Shown here: in pieces, positions 7,064-14,491 of the stretch
Numbering within the stretch: position 1 is the first letter of the stretch
Layout of the letters: each line of letters opens with the position of its first letter
NCBI GenBank assembly: GCA_021151615.1
Contig: JAGKXA010000017.1
Coordinates: forward strand, 1 to 30,828
Direction: 5' to 3'
DNA length: 30,828 bases
From: Cellvibrionaceae bacterium
Lineage (GTDB): Bacteria > Pseudomonadota > Gammaproteobacteria > Pseudomonadales > Cellvibrionaceae
Position numbers and translations under genes: made by a program
Notes under the pieces: model-generated
Database searches by the model: none
The model's input: the letters and a program-made list of their open reading frames with translations, nothing else
What the model was told of the DNA's origin: nothing

Positions 7064-7357
7064 TCAGGCGGTTGCCTGGTTGTATCCACCTGTCTCCGGC
7101 AGTTCAGCTTCAAGTACCAACTGGGCTTTCAGGTCTGGAGCAAGATCATTCCAGTGCACATCCAGCAGCGCCCCTTGCAAGGCGTAGAGCATGACTTTAG
7201 ATACGTTGATGTCACGGGCTTTGATTCTTCGATACGCTTCGACAGCGCCCATTCGTTTGAGGTCGGCGTGGGTGTTAATCCCTATTGCACGCAGGATGTT
7301 TACCGATGCCATTCCAAGGTTCTTTAATTGCAATAACTCACTATGACAGGCGGTCAT
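7064..7357 (-). CDS. Stand-alone TfoX C-terminal domain protein
   Basis: The 97-residue protein is essentially one TfoX_C (PF04994-like) domain: LLQLKNLGMASVNILRAIGI, then THADLKRMGAVEAYRRIKA, then a helix with LYALQGALLDVHWNDL. The N-terminal TfoX domain is missing. The domain has a helix-hairpin-helix-like look and occurs in Sxy/TfoX competence regulators and in short orphan proteins. The ATG at 7357 was preferred: GGAG lies about ten bases upstream, whereas the upstream TTG at 7366 would sit almost on that site. It has its own unit on the minus strand, divergent from the M15 peptidase. A role in competence is only a family-based possibility. Confidence 0.8.
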   Translation of the reverse strand: MTACHSELLQLKNLGMASVNILRAIGINTHADLKRMGAVEAYRRIKARDINVSKVMLYALQGALLDVHWNDLAPDLKAQLVLEAELPETGGYNQATA

Positions 7358-7567
7358 ACTATGCAATCTCCATTTATTATTATCGGATGTTGTGTTTAAA
7401 ATTTCCGTTTACAGTGCGGGCTTATCTTACATACTTGCATGTCTTGTGCAATACCTTTCTACCGAAACCGCTGAAGGTTAGGATCAATGGTTTCCACTTT
7501 TTTTATGTTTTGGCGCATTTCGTTACAGCTTTTTTTATTTATGGAAACTATTTGCTGGAGATTTTAG

Positions 7568-8248
7568 GTGATTGATCAGACAAAACGTCAATTGTTAGGG
7601 CTGGATGAAAACCTGTTAGTTACCTGCCTGGAATTAAATTGCCGTCTTCACTCGGAAACTCTAGCAGCAGTTTTGGATTTGCGCGCGCGCGCGGCCAACT
7701 TTGGTTTCGATTTGCGAATTGCTAGCAGTTTTCGCAGCTTTGAGCGGCAGATGCTGATCTGGAACAATAAAGCGCTGGGGCTGCGCCCGGTGTTGGACTC
7801 TAATGGGGTGCCATTAGATATTCATTGCCTGAGCGACCGTGAAAAAGTTTTCGCAATTTTGCGTTGGTCTGCCTTGCCGGGGGCATCACGCCACCATTGG
7901 GGAACAGATCTGGATGTCTATGGCGCGGAGACTATAAACCCTGATTATCAGGTTCAGCTCACGGTAGCGGAAACACAAGAGGGCGGCCCTTTTGCTGACT
8001 TCCATCGCTGGTTAGATGATGAATTGCGACACAGCAGTAGCCACTTTTATCGCCCTTACGCGCAGGACATTGGTGGTGTTGCACCTGAACCATGGCATTT
8101 AAGCTATGCGCCTTTGGCGAAAAAATATGCGCAGTTATTTACCCGGGATATTCTGCGTGAGCAGCTTGAGGTGGTGTCGCTGGAGTTAAAGGAAACCGTG
8201 TTGGAACATCTGGATGAAATTTTCCAGCGCTTTATTTACATTGATTAA
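7568..8248 (+). CDS. M15-family D-Ala-D-Ala carboxypeptidase-like metallopeptidase
   Basis: This 226-residue protein carries the M15B/VanY-type zinc site: S107-R-H109-H-W-G112-T-D-L-D116 (SxHxxGxxxD), plus E174 and H177 in EPWHLSY. The family cleaves D-Ala-D-Ala or related peptidoglycan peptides. IASSFRSFERQ at 51-61 fits the conserved region before the site. No signal peptide or membrane segment is visible, which is unusual for a wall-active enzyme; it may act on cytoplasmic muropeptides or leave the cell by another route. The GTG start at 7568 has GGAG eight bases upstream. It is the first of four closely spaced plus-strand genes, with 20 nt to the next. Confidence 0.85.
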   Translation: MIDQTKRQLLGLDENLLVTCLELNCRLHSETLAAVLDLRARAANFGFDLRIASSFRSFERQMLIWNNKALGLRPVLDSNGVPLDIHCLSDREKVFAILRWSALPGASRHHWGTDLDVYGAETINPDYQVQLTVAETQEGGPFADFHRWLDDELRHSSSHFYRPYAQDIGGVAPEPWHLSYAPLAKKYAQLFTRDILREQLEVVSLELKETVLEHLDEIFQRFIYID

Positions 8249-8268
8249 TTATTCCGAGAATAAATACA

Positions 8269-9633
8269 TTGAGCGACTCCTCCACTTCATTACCGAAATC
8301 CGGCATTCGCGCCTGGATGTTATTTGATTGGGCTGCACAGCCTTTTTTTACTGTCATCATCACTTTTATTTTTGGGCCTTATTTTGTTTCTCGGCTTGCA
8401 ACTGATGCTGTTGCCGGACAGGCCGCCTGGGGTTACACGATTGCTGTGGCAAGTATTTTTATTGCTATCCTGTCGCCTTTGTTAGGTGCTATCGCGGATG
8501 CAACCGGCAGGCGAAAACCCTGGATCGCTTTTTTTGCAGTTATCAAAATTAGTGCGCTTTTATTGCTGTGGCAGGCTGCGCCCGGTGCGCCATTATGGCT
8601 CCCCATGCTGTGTATTATTGCGGCAATGGTTGCTGCGGAATTTTCGATCGTTTTTAACGATTCCATGATGCCGCGCTTGATTCCTGCACAGGATATTGGT
8701 CGTGTTTCCAATCTCGCCTGGGGGTTGGGTTATGCCGGTGGGTTAGTGGTTTTATTTAGTGTGCTTTTGCTGCTCGCTGGTAATCCACAAACAGGCAAAA
8801 CCCTGGCGGGAATAACGCCTCTGTTTGGTTTGGATGCGAATCAAGGTGAAGATGCGCGCATTACCGGGCCTTATGCTGCACTCTGGTATGCGGTGTTTAT
8901 TTTGCCCATGTTTTTGCTGACGCCCGATGCCAGTCAGGGCGCGCCAATTATGCAGGCAATCAAGGAGAGTTTGCGCGAATTAAAAAACACACTGCGCGAG
9001 TTAAAAGAGCGCCGCCATTTGTTGCGCTTTTTGATTGCACGCATGATTTATCAGGATGGCGTGAATGGATTGCTCGCATTGGGCGGAACTTTTGCCGCTG
9101 GAATGTTTGCCTGGCAAACCATTGAAATGGGCGTGTATGGCATTTTGTTGCTGGTAGTTGCGATTGGTGGTTGTGCGTATGCGGGGCGCCTGGATGTGCG
9201 TTTGGGTTCCAAAAAAGTCGTGCAGTTAAGTTTGGTGTGTTTGATTGTGGCGACTATTGGAATTATTTCTACCGGCCCGGGTTATACGCTGTTTGGGTTG
9301 ATTCAGTTATCGACGCAGGATGGCGGCGGGTTGTTTGCTACTGCGGCGGAAAAGGCATACATCGTTTTTGGTTTATTGATTGGCGTGGCCTTTGGTCCTG
9401 TGCAGGCCTCGTCGCGTTCTTATATGGCGCGTAGCGTGGATGTGGGCGAGGCAGGAAAATATTTCGGTATCTATGCACTGGCCGGGCGCGCCACCTCATT
9501 TCTTGCACCTATGACGGTTGCTACAGTAACTACGCTGACAAACTCCGCTCGCCTGGGTATGGTGGCCTTGATCATTTTTTTACTGGTTGGTTTTGTGTTG
9601 TTGCTGAAAGTTTCCTATCCCGCGCGCCCCTAG
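8269..9633 (+). CDS. MFS transporter of the UMF1 type
   Basis: The 454-residue protein has about 12 membrane segments. Its N-terminus, RAWMLFDWAAQPFFTVIITF, is the typical opening of the UMF1/Vacuolar-ATG22-like MFS family (PF11700), and GAIADATGRRKPWI is the MFS loop 2-3 motif. In bacteria the substrate of this family is not established. The start is probably TTG at 8269, with a weak GAGAA about ten bases upstream; no better in-frame start precedes the conserved N-terminus. It follows the M15 peptidase by 20 nt and precedes the HAD phosphatase by 27 nt, so an operon is likely. A link to muropeptide or amino-acid uptake is speculation from its neighbours. Confidence 0.85.
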   Translation: MSDSSTSLPKSGIRAWMLFDWAAQPFFTVIITFIFGPYFVSRLATDAVAGQAAWGYTIAVASIFIAILSPLLGAIADATGRRKPWIAFFAVIKISALLLLWQAAPGAPLWLPMLCIIAAMVAAEFSIVFNDSMMPRLIPAQDIGRVSNLAWGLGYAGGLVVLFSVLLLLAGNPQTGKTLAGITPLFGLDANQGEDARITGPYAALWYAVFILPMFLLTPDASQGAPIMQAIKESLRELKNTLRELKERRHLLRFLIARMIYQDGVNGLLALGGTFAAGMFAWQTIEMGVYGILLLVVAIGGCAYAGRLDVRLGSKKVVQLSLVCLIVATIGIISTGPGYTLFGLIQLSTQDGGGLFATAAEKAYIVFGLLIGVAFGPVQASSRSYMARSVDVGEAGKYFGIYALAGRATSFLAPMTVATVTTLTNSARLGMVALIIFLLVGFVLLLKVSYPARP

Positions 9634-9660
9634 TTTTTGAATATTAATTTTGAGGTAAAC

Positions 9661-10362
9661 ATGTTAGTGATTTTTGATTGCGATGGTGTGTTGGTTGATA
9701 GCGAAATTATCTCCGCGCAGGTAACCAGCGATTGCTTAAAGGCGATTGGCATTGACATAAGTGCTGAATATTTTTTGGAGACCTACCGCGGTAAATCGGT
9801 TGCCGATTGCATTCGCATGATTACTGAAGAATTGTCGCAACAGGATTCCTGGAAATCCTTGAATGGTGAACAAAAAGCAGAACAGGGGGCAAGCTTCTGG
9901 CGGCAGGTACAACTGCAAACGCTGGTGGTGTGCGAGCAGCAGCTTGAGCCGATAAAAGGCATTATGCCGGTGCTGGATTATTTGCGTGACCAGAGAATTC
10001 CTTTTTGTGTTGCATCCAATGGCAAACATGAAAAAATGCGTATGACACTTGCCAAAACCGGCATCGCACCTTACGTGCAAGGGCGCGTGTTTAGTTTTGA
10101 AGATGTCACCTGTGGCAAGCCAGCACCGGATTTATTTTTGCATGCGGCAAACGCGTTGAATGTGGCGCCTGCGCAGGCCGTAGTGGTAGAGGACTCGCTC
10201 ACCGGTATCCAGGCCGCCGTGGCAGCGGGTATGCGCCCTTTGGCTTATTGCCCACCCAATACCAATGGCAGCGATAATATTTTGCTCCCTGAAATGCGTC
10301 GCTTGGGTGCAGAAATATTTTTTTCGATGGATGAGCTCATTCCGTTAATTTTGAAACAATAG
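9661..10362 (+). CDS. HAD-superfamily phosphatase (beta-phosphoglucomutase / YieH-like)
   Basis: The 233-residue protein begins directly with the HAD motif I, FDCDGVLVDSE (nucleophile D6, acid D8). Motif II is in VASNGKHEKM, the motif III lysine in CGKPAPDLFL and motif IV in VVVEDSLTGIQAA. A helical cap lies between motifs I and II (about 15-85), as in subfamily IA enzymes such as YieH, phosphoglycolate phosphatase and beta-phosphoglucomutase. It is cytoplasmic and should dephosphorylate a small sugar phosphate or related metabolite; the substrate is unknown. The ATG at 9661 has GAGG eight bases upstream and places motif I at the expected position. Confidence 0.88.
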   Translation: MLVIFDCDGVLVDSEIISAQVTSDCLKAIGIDISAEYFLETYRGKSVADCIRMITEELSQQDSWKSLNGEQKAEQGASFWRQVQLQTLVVCEQQLEPIKGIMPVLDYLRDQRIPFCVASNGKHEKMRMTLAKTGIAPYVQGRVFSFEDVTCGKPAPDLFLHAANALNVAPAQAVVVEDSLTGIQAAVAAGMRPLAYCPPNTNGSDNILLPEMRRLGAEIFFSMDELIPLILKQ

Positions 10363-10373
10363 CCTTATCGAAT

Positions 10374-11186
10374 ATGCAAACAGCCTTACAGAATTTTGCT
10401 CATGTTGATGTGTGGCAGGAAATTCGCGCTGAAGCGCAACAGGCCAGTGTCACCGAACCGGTACTGGCGAGTTTTTACCACGCCAGTATTTTGAATCACC
10501 AGTCCTTTGCGGCGGCAATTTCGTTTCATCTCGCTAACAAGTTGGATAGCCAGGCGCTGCCGGCGATGCTGCTGCGTGAGGTGTTTGAAGAGGCAATGAG
10601 AGCGGATGCCGGTATTGAGGTGGCGATGCGCGCCGATATTCGCGCCCATCGCGAACGCGACCCGGCGTGTAAATTATTTTTTATGCCGTTTCTATTTTTT
10701 AAAGGCTATCACGCGCTGCAATCCTGGCGGATTGCACACTGGTTGTGGCTACAGGGTCGCAGTGCCTTGGCGCTCTACTTCCAGAATCAAATATCCCAGG
10801 CTTTTGATGTGGACATTCACCCGGGCGCGCGTATTGGTAAAGGCATAATGATTGACCATGCTACTGGGGTCGTGATTGGTGAAACGGCGGTGGTGGATGA
10901 CGATGTTTCTATGCTGCACAGCGTGACCCTTGGGGGAAGCGGTTGCCTGAAAACAGATCGCCATCCCAAAATTCGTCGTGGTGTTTTAATTGGTGTGGGT
11001 GCAAAAATCCTGGGTAATATTGAAGTGGGTGAGGGGGCAAAAATCGGCGCGGGGAGTGTGGTGCTGGAGTCAGTGGCGCCGCACACAACAGTAGCCGGAG
11101 TGCCCGCCAAACTGGTTGGCAGGCCCAAGGGCGAATCACCGGCGCTGGATATGGATCACCATCTTATTGAAGATGATGACTGTTAA
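10374..11186 (+). CDS. cysE: Serine O-acetyltransferase
   Basis: CysE transfers acetyl from acetyl-CoA to L-serine, the first committed step of cysteine synthesis, in the cytoplasm. The 270-residue length matches E. coli (273). An N-terminal helical domain (about 1-140) is followed by a left-handed beta-helix of hexapeptide repeats. The E. coli catalytic pair D143/H158 corresponds to D147 (VDIHPGA) and H162 (MIDHATG). GETAVV..DVSMLHSVTLGG and the tail with GVPAKLVG are typical. It starts 11 nt after the HAD gene and ends the four-gene run. The C-terminus lacks an obvious Ile, usually involved in binding cysteine synthase, so complex formation is uncertain. Confidence 0.95.
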   Translation: MQTALQNFAHVDVWQEIRAEAQQASVTEPVLASFYHASILNHQSFAAAISFHLANKLDSQALPAMLLREVFEEAMRADAGIEVAMRADIRAHRERDPACKLFFMPFLFFKGYHALQSWRIAHWLWLQGRSALALYFQNQISQAFDVDIHPGARIGKGIMIDHATGVVIGETAVVDDDVSMLHSVTLGGSGCLKTDRHPKIRRGVLIGVGAKILGNIEVGEGAKIGAGSVVLESVAPHTTVAGVPAKLVGRPKGESPALDMDHHLIEDDDC

Positions 11187-11195
11187 TTCCAGTAT

Positions 11196-11465
11196 TCAGG
11201 CGCTGCGTTTGCTCGGCAGGCTGCTGGTTTCATCGTCGCAGCCATCCAGCAACCACTTCAGCACCGACTCGCGGCTCTTGAGCATGGATTGGTAGTGCTC
11301 AATCAGCATCGTGTTCGGGCGCGGGTGCGTCTGCATGGCGGTGATTCGTTCAGAGAGAAAGGCGATGTCCTGCTCGACTTTCACGCGGGCATTGCCGTGC
11401 TGGCTTAGCGCGCCATCAACCACCAGGCGATTGTCCTGCAGTTTCTTTTCAATGAATGGCAACAT
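11196..11465 (-). CDS. Small conserved-looking hypothetical protein
   Basis: The 89-residue protein begins MLPFIEKKLQDNRLVV and is mainly helical and charged, with RVKVEQDIAFLSERITAMQ likely forming an amphipathic or coiled helix. There is no signal peptide, cysteine motif or known domain I recognise. The ATG at 11465 is preceded by GGAG at a seven-base spacing; a longer frame reaching 11492 has no good ribosome binding site. It converges on cysE with a nine-base gap. Function unknown. Confidence 0.65.
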   Translation of the reverse strand: MLPFIEKKLQDNRLVVDGALSQHGNARVKVEQDIAFLSERITAMQTHPRPNTMLIEHYQSMLKSRESVLKWLLDGCDDETSSLPSKRSA

Positions 11466-11574
11466 AAACACACTCCTTCGGGAATAAACCATTTAAGTAT
11501 GGAAGTGGCTGTGAGAAAACCCAAAGATTGAATGGTTACATTCTGAGCATTGCTTATTGCGATTGAGCGGCTCG

Positions 11575-11614
11575 TAGCACCAAAAACTGACTTATCGCCA
11601 AGAGGTGCTATTAT
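11575..11614 (+). promoter_or_regulatory. Promoter with flanking inverted repeat, upstream of the repeat protein
   Basis: CTGACT (11587-11592), a 16-base spacer and TATTAT (11609-11614) form a sigma70-type promoter. TAGCACC (11575-11581) and GGTGCTA (11604-11610) are inverted repeats that flank the -35 and touch the -10, so they could be an operator. The transcript leader would be roughly 60 nt. Confidence 0.45.
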
Positions 11615-11679
11615 CAGATCTCCATCACAGTTTTTTGTTACTGTTATTGTTAGGGATCTGGCCCGAGTTGGTTAATGTC

Positions 11680-12432
11680 ATGAGCAATTCTGAATTCGAT
11701 ATTATTTTCCGCGGCGATATTGTCTTTGGCCATCAATTGGCTGAGGTGAAACTCAAGCTGCAACAGCTCTTTAAGGTCGATGCTACCAAGATCGATGCGC
11801 TCTTTACCGGTCGCCCGGTTCCACTTAAACGCAACCTGGATGAAACTACGGCGAATAAGTACCGCGATGTGCTCTTGAAAGCGGGTGCTATGGTCGAGGT
11901 GTGCCCAAGCGATAAAAGCCCGGCCAATGCCCCGAGTAAACCTGCTGTACCTGTGCGTAGCCAACCCGTAGTACCTGTAGCTCCGTCCTATGCGGCCTGG
12001 ACTTTGGCCCCGGTAGGAGCAGACTTGCTCCCTGCCAGCGAGCGCCCCGCGAAGCCTGCAGTGGTCGCTGTCGATACCAGTAGCCTGAGCTTGCGTCCGG
12101 CGGAAGGAAATCTGGTGGATACCACTGAGGTTCATCATGAGCTTGAGGCAGTTGTTATTGCCCCTGATCTGGGATTAGCTGCAGTCGGCGAGGATCTGAT
12201 TAGTGCAGATGAAAAGCTGGAATTACCCCTGGTAGAAATTGAACTGGAAGACTGGGGGATCGCAGACGCAGGCAGCGATTTGCTGAGCGCTGAAGAGCGC
12301 CCTGTGGTTGTGCCTATCGCCGTGGCCAATAGCGATTTCGGTTTGGCGCCGGTGGGTAGCGATCTCGGCCAGCTCAAATCAAGCATCAGACCTGTCACTC
12401 CTGACATCAGCAAACTGCGCCTTGCGGAGTAA
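11680..12432 (+). CDS. Protein with N-terminal L7/L12-C-like domain and five ~28-residue repeats
   Basis: This is a 250-residue protein of unknown function. Residues about 1-78 resemble a small alpha/beta domain seen at the N-terminus of several gammaproteobacterial proteins: FDIIFRGDIVFGHQ, then FKVDATKIDALFTGRPVPLKRNL, then KYRDVLLKAGAMVEV. From residue 107 on, an imperfect unit recurs with the core (W/L/F)xLAPVGxDLLxAxERP. Units start at bases 11998, about 12085 (degenerate, LSLRPAEGNLV), 12169, 12253 and 12337, a 28-29 residue period; the last three are spaced exactly 84 bases apart. The region is acidic and proline-rich, probably extended. There is no signal peptide. The ATG at 11680 was chosen because it begins the conserved domain; its ribosome binding site is weak. 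Confidence 0.7.
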   Translation: MSNSEFDIIFRGDIVFGHQLAEVKLKLQQLFKVDATKIDALFTGRPVPLKRNLDETTANKYRDVLLKAGAMVEVCPSDKSPANAPSKPAVPVRSQPVVPVAPSYAAWTLAPVGADLLPASERPAKPAVVAVDTSSLSLRPAEGNLVDTTEVHHELEAVVIAPDLGLAAVGEDLISADEKLELPLVEIELEDWGIADAGSDLLSAEERPVVVPIAVANSDFGLAPVGSDLGQLKSSIRPVTPDISKLRLAE

Positions 12433-12446
12433 TCCGCAAGGCGTTT
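12418..12446 (+). terminator. Terminator hairpin overlapping the repeat-protein stop codon
   Basis: The perfect 11-bp arms CGCCTTGCGGA (12418-12428) and TCCGCAAGGCG (12433-12443) enclose GTAA, which contains the stop. TTT follows. The T-tract is short but the stem is strong. It lies before the convergent metalloprotease gene. Confidence 0.65.
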
Positions 12447-12465
12447 CACGCGTCCCTCCGTCGTA

Positions 12466-14409
12466 TTAATTTACAGGGACGAATTTCCAGCGCGCACTCC
12501 ACCAGCCAGGTTGAATTGTACCTGTCTGTAAACGGCCGTATTCCACGTGGATATATTGCGTTGGCTGTGCGCGGTTTTTCAGGCGATATTCCTCATTCCC
12601 GGCACCTTCCAATTCCCAGTGGCTATTGCTGTCCGTTTTACTGGCGCTAGTTGCAACCAGATTGCCATTGGTAATGGTCAGAACCTGCTCCGGTTTCCAG
12701 CGATTTACCAATCTAACAACCGCCGAGCCGCTGACGGGCTCTAATACCCAATGCGAGCTCAAGGCATCCGCAGACAGGTTGGAGGCGACCGGTGCGCCGT
12801 TTTCGATATTGATGAACTGGCTGGTTTGCCAGACATTTTGCACGCGGAAAGTCCCGAGGTTGGTCGCCGCTTTTTCCAGTTTGATCCAGTTCAGGTTGAA
12901 GTTGCCGCTTTTGATCGCCAGCGCGACATATTGCTCACCGGCTGGCAGATCGACTTCATGGCTAATCGTGGTCCACTTTTGCCAGTCACCGGTAACCGGT
13001 ACCTGAATTTGGCCGTACACCGGGACGCCCCCCTGCTTTTCAAATTGGATCAGCCCCTGGGCATTCAAACTGGCGACGCGGTAGGAAACCTGATAGCGCC
13101 CGGCGGATGGAATATTGACTTTGTAGGCGAGCCATTCCCCGCTGGCAATCCAGCCGACGTTATGGCCGCCGCCAGTGTCGGTGGTTGCCTGAATATCAAC
13201 ATTATCCTGGCGATAGCGGCCGCCGGTGTTGCCTGCTGTGGTGTCGTAGTAGCCAGTGTAATCCTCCGCTTGCAGGGTGATACTGGTGGCCGGTGTATCG
13301 GGGAAGGGGACTTTGTGGATACGGTTAGCCGACATCTCTGCCGCGCGCTCGCGCCACTTACGCGCCATATCACTGTTTTGCGCATCGCCGAGCACATTAC
13401 CTTGCTCATCTTTTATGAGGGGTGATGAGTAGTAGGCCAAATCGTTACCGCATTGGATGGTGCCGCGTCCCTCGCCCAAGGTGTGACCGAAATGGTAACC
13501 ACTGCCGTCGGGGCAGTGGACGCCCCCCACATTGTGGCCAACCTCATGGCGATACGCGAAGGGCCAGGGTGCGCCTATTACATGAGTGTCACCGCCCACG
13601 CCGGCCCAGCCACCGGCGCTACCTGGCGCATCGGTAGGCATTTGTACCATGCCCACCAGATCCGGTGCGGTGCGCTCAATATCAGCCGCGAACCAGGTTT
13701 TAACATCGCTCAGTACCGAGGTTACTACGCCCGGGTTGTTGGGCGATGTTCCCGTTCCGACCAAACGCAAATAAACGTTTTCGACCTTGCTGTTTTTCAG
13801 GGCGGTGTTGACTTGTTGGATATAGGACTGAGCGGTAGCTTCCAGATTGTTACGAACATACTGGGAATTGGCTGCGGCGGTAGAAAAGCCGATAAACACA
13901 TCGACTACATAACGCCCCGAACCATCCTGCTCGCCCACCACCAGTGGAGCGGCAGTGGTTCCGGCTTTTGTCGACTTGAGGTTACGACTGGTTTTGGTGT
14001 GCAGAATCTCATCCAGCATTGCTGGTGGTGTTGACTTGCGCCACAGACGCGTTGCATCGCCCTCCGGGTTGAAGTCGAAGTGACCTTCGGTGGTTTCAGC
14101 GAAGGCTACTAATTCGCCTTTTTCAGGAGACAGAGTGACGATTAAATTGCGGTAATTGGTATCGGTGGCTGAGTAGGGGTCCAGTAATCGCGCCGTGACG
14201 ATTTCTACCGAGCCGCGCGATTCTCGTTGCGTTACTTCAAAGCGCAAGCGTGTACCCGTTTCCAGCAGTATCTCGCCGTAATTTTGGGTTTTGAACTTGG
14301 TGTATTCAACGCTAGCCGCGGGGGATTGAATGTGGGCGGTTTGTGCCTGGAGGTTGGCACCAAGCATTATCATGCCCAATGCGGGCAAACGAAAAATGGA
14401 TTTCAACAT
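12466..14409 (-). CDS. Secreted metzincin-type metalloprotease with CBM6 and C-terminal trefoil-like domain
   Basis: The 647-residue protein has a signal peptide (about 1-22, ending LQAQ). A prodomain-like region is followed by a reprolysin-like zinc protease domain with VVDVFIGFS near 168-176 and the zinc motif H288-E-x-x-H292-x-x-G-x-x-H298. CBM6 spans about 375-513 (LQAEDY, GEWLAYKVNIP, NFNLNWIKLEK) and binds beta-glycans such as xylan. The last 130 residues contain three similar segments with SHW or ARW and may be a ricin-like beta-trefoil. In place of the usual TIM of a metzincin Met-turn the sequence reads TIQ (Q319). AAGGAA precedes the ATG at eight bases. It lies 82 nt downstream of the GH26-like gene and is likely co-transcribed. 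It probably cleaves proteins embedded in a polysaccharide matrix. Confidence 0.85.
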   Translation of the reverse strand: MLKSIFRLPALGMIMLGANLQAQTAHIQSPAASVEYTKFKTQNYGEILLETGTRLRFEVTQRESRGSVEIVTARLLDPYSATDTNYRNLIVTLSPEKGELVAFAETTEGHFDFNPEGDATRLWRKSTPPAMLDEILHTKTSRNLKSTKAGTTAAPLVVGEQDGSGRYVVDVFIGFSTAAANSQYVRNNLEATAQSYIQQVNTALKNSKVENVYLRLVGTGTSPNNPGVVTSVLSDVKTWFAADIERTAPDLVGMVQMPTDAPGSAGGWAGVGGDTHVIGAPWPFAYRHEVGHNVGGVHCPDGSGYHFGHTLGEGRGTIQCGNDLAYYSSPLIKDEQGNVLGDAQNSDMARKWRERAAEMSANRIHKVPFPDTPATSITLQAEDYTGYYDTTAGNTGGRYRQDNVDIQATTDTGGGHNVGWIASGEWLAYKVNIPSAGRYQVSYRVASLNAQGLIQFEKQGGVPVYGQIQVPVTGDWQKWTTISHEVDLPAGEQYVALAIKSGNFNLNWIKLEKAATNLGTFRVQNVWQTSQFINIENGAPVASNLSADALSSHWVLEPVSGSAVVRLVNRWKPEQVLTITNGNLVATSASKTDSNSHWELEGAGNEEYRLKNRAQPTQYIHVEYGRLQTGTIQPGWWSARWKFVPVN

Positions 14410-14446
14410 AGTGGTATTCCTTCAAATAATTTTATTTTTTGGGAAA

Positions 14447-14483
14447 GCGAGGGCCTACTCCGTGCAGGGTATTGGGCCCTCGC
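14447..14483 (-). other. Hairpin between the GH26-like gene and the metalloprotease gene
   Basis: Nine-base arms GCGAGGGCC (14447-14455) and GGCCCTCGC (14475-14483) enclose about 19 bases. Only CTTTCCC follows on the minus strand, so termination would be partial. It may set the ratio of the two gene products or protect the upstream mRNA. Confidence 0.5.
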
Positions 14484-14491
14484 GATGGGAA

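Noticed and set aside
12751..13425. 224-codon plus-strand frame opposite the metalloprotease gene
   Set aside because: Antisense to the CBM6 and protease domains; composition reflects the complementary strand.
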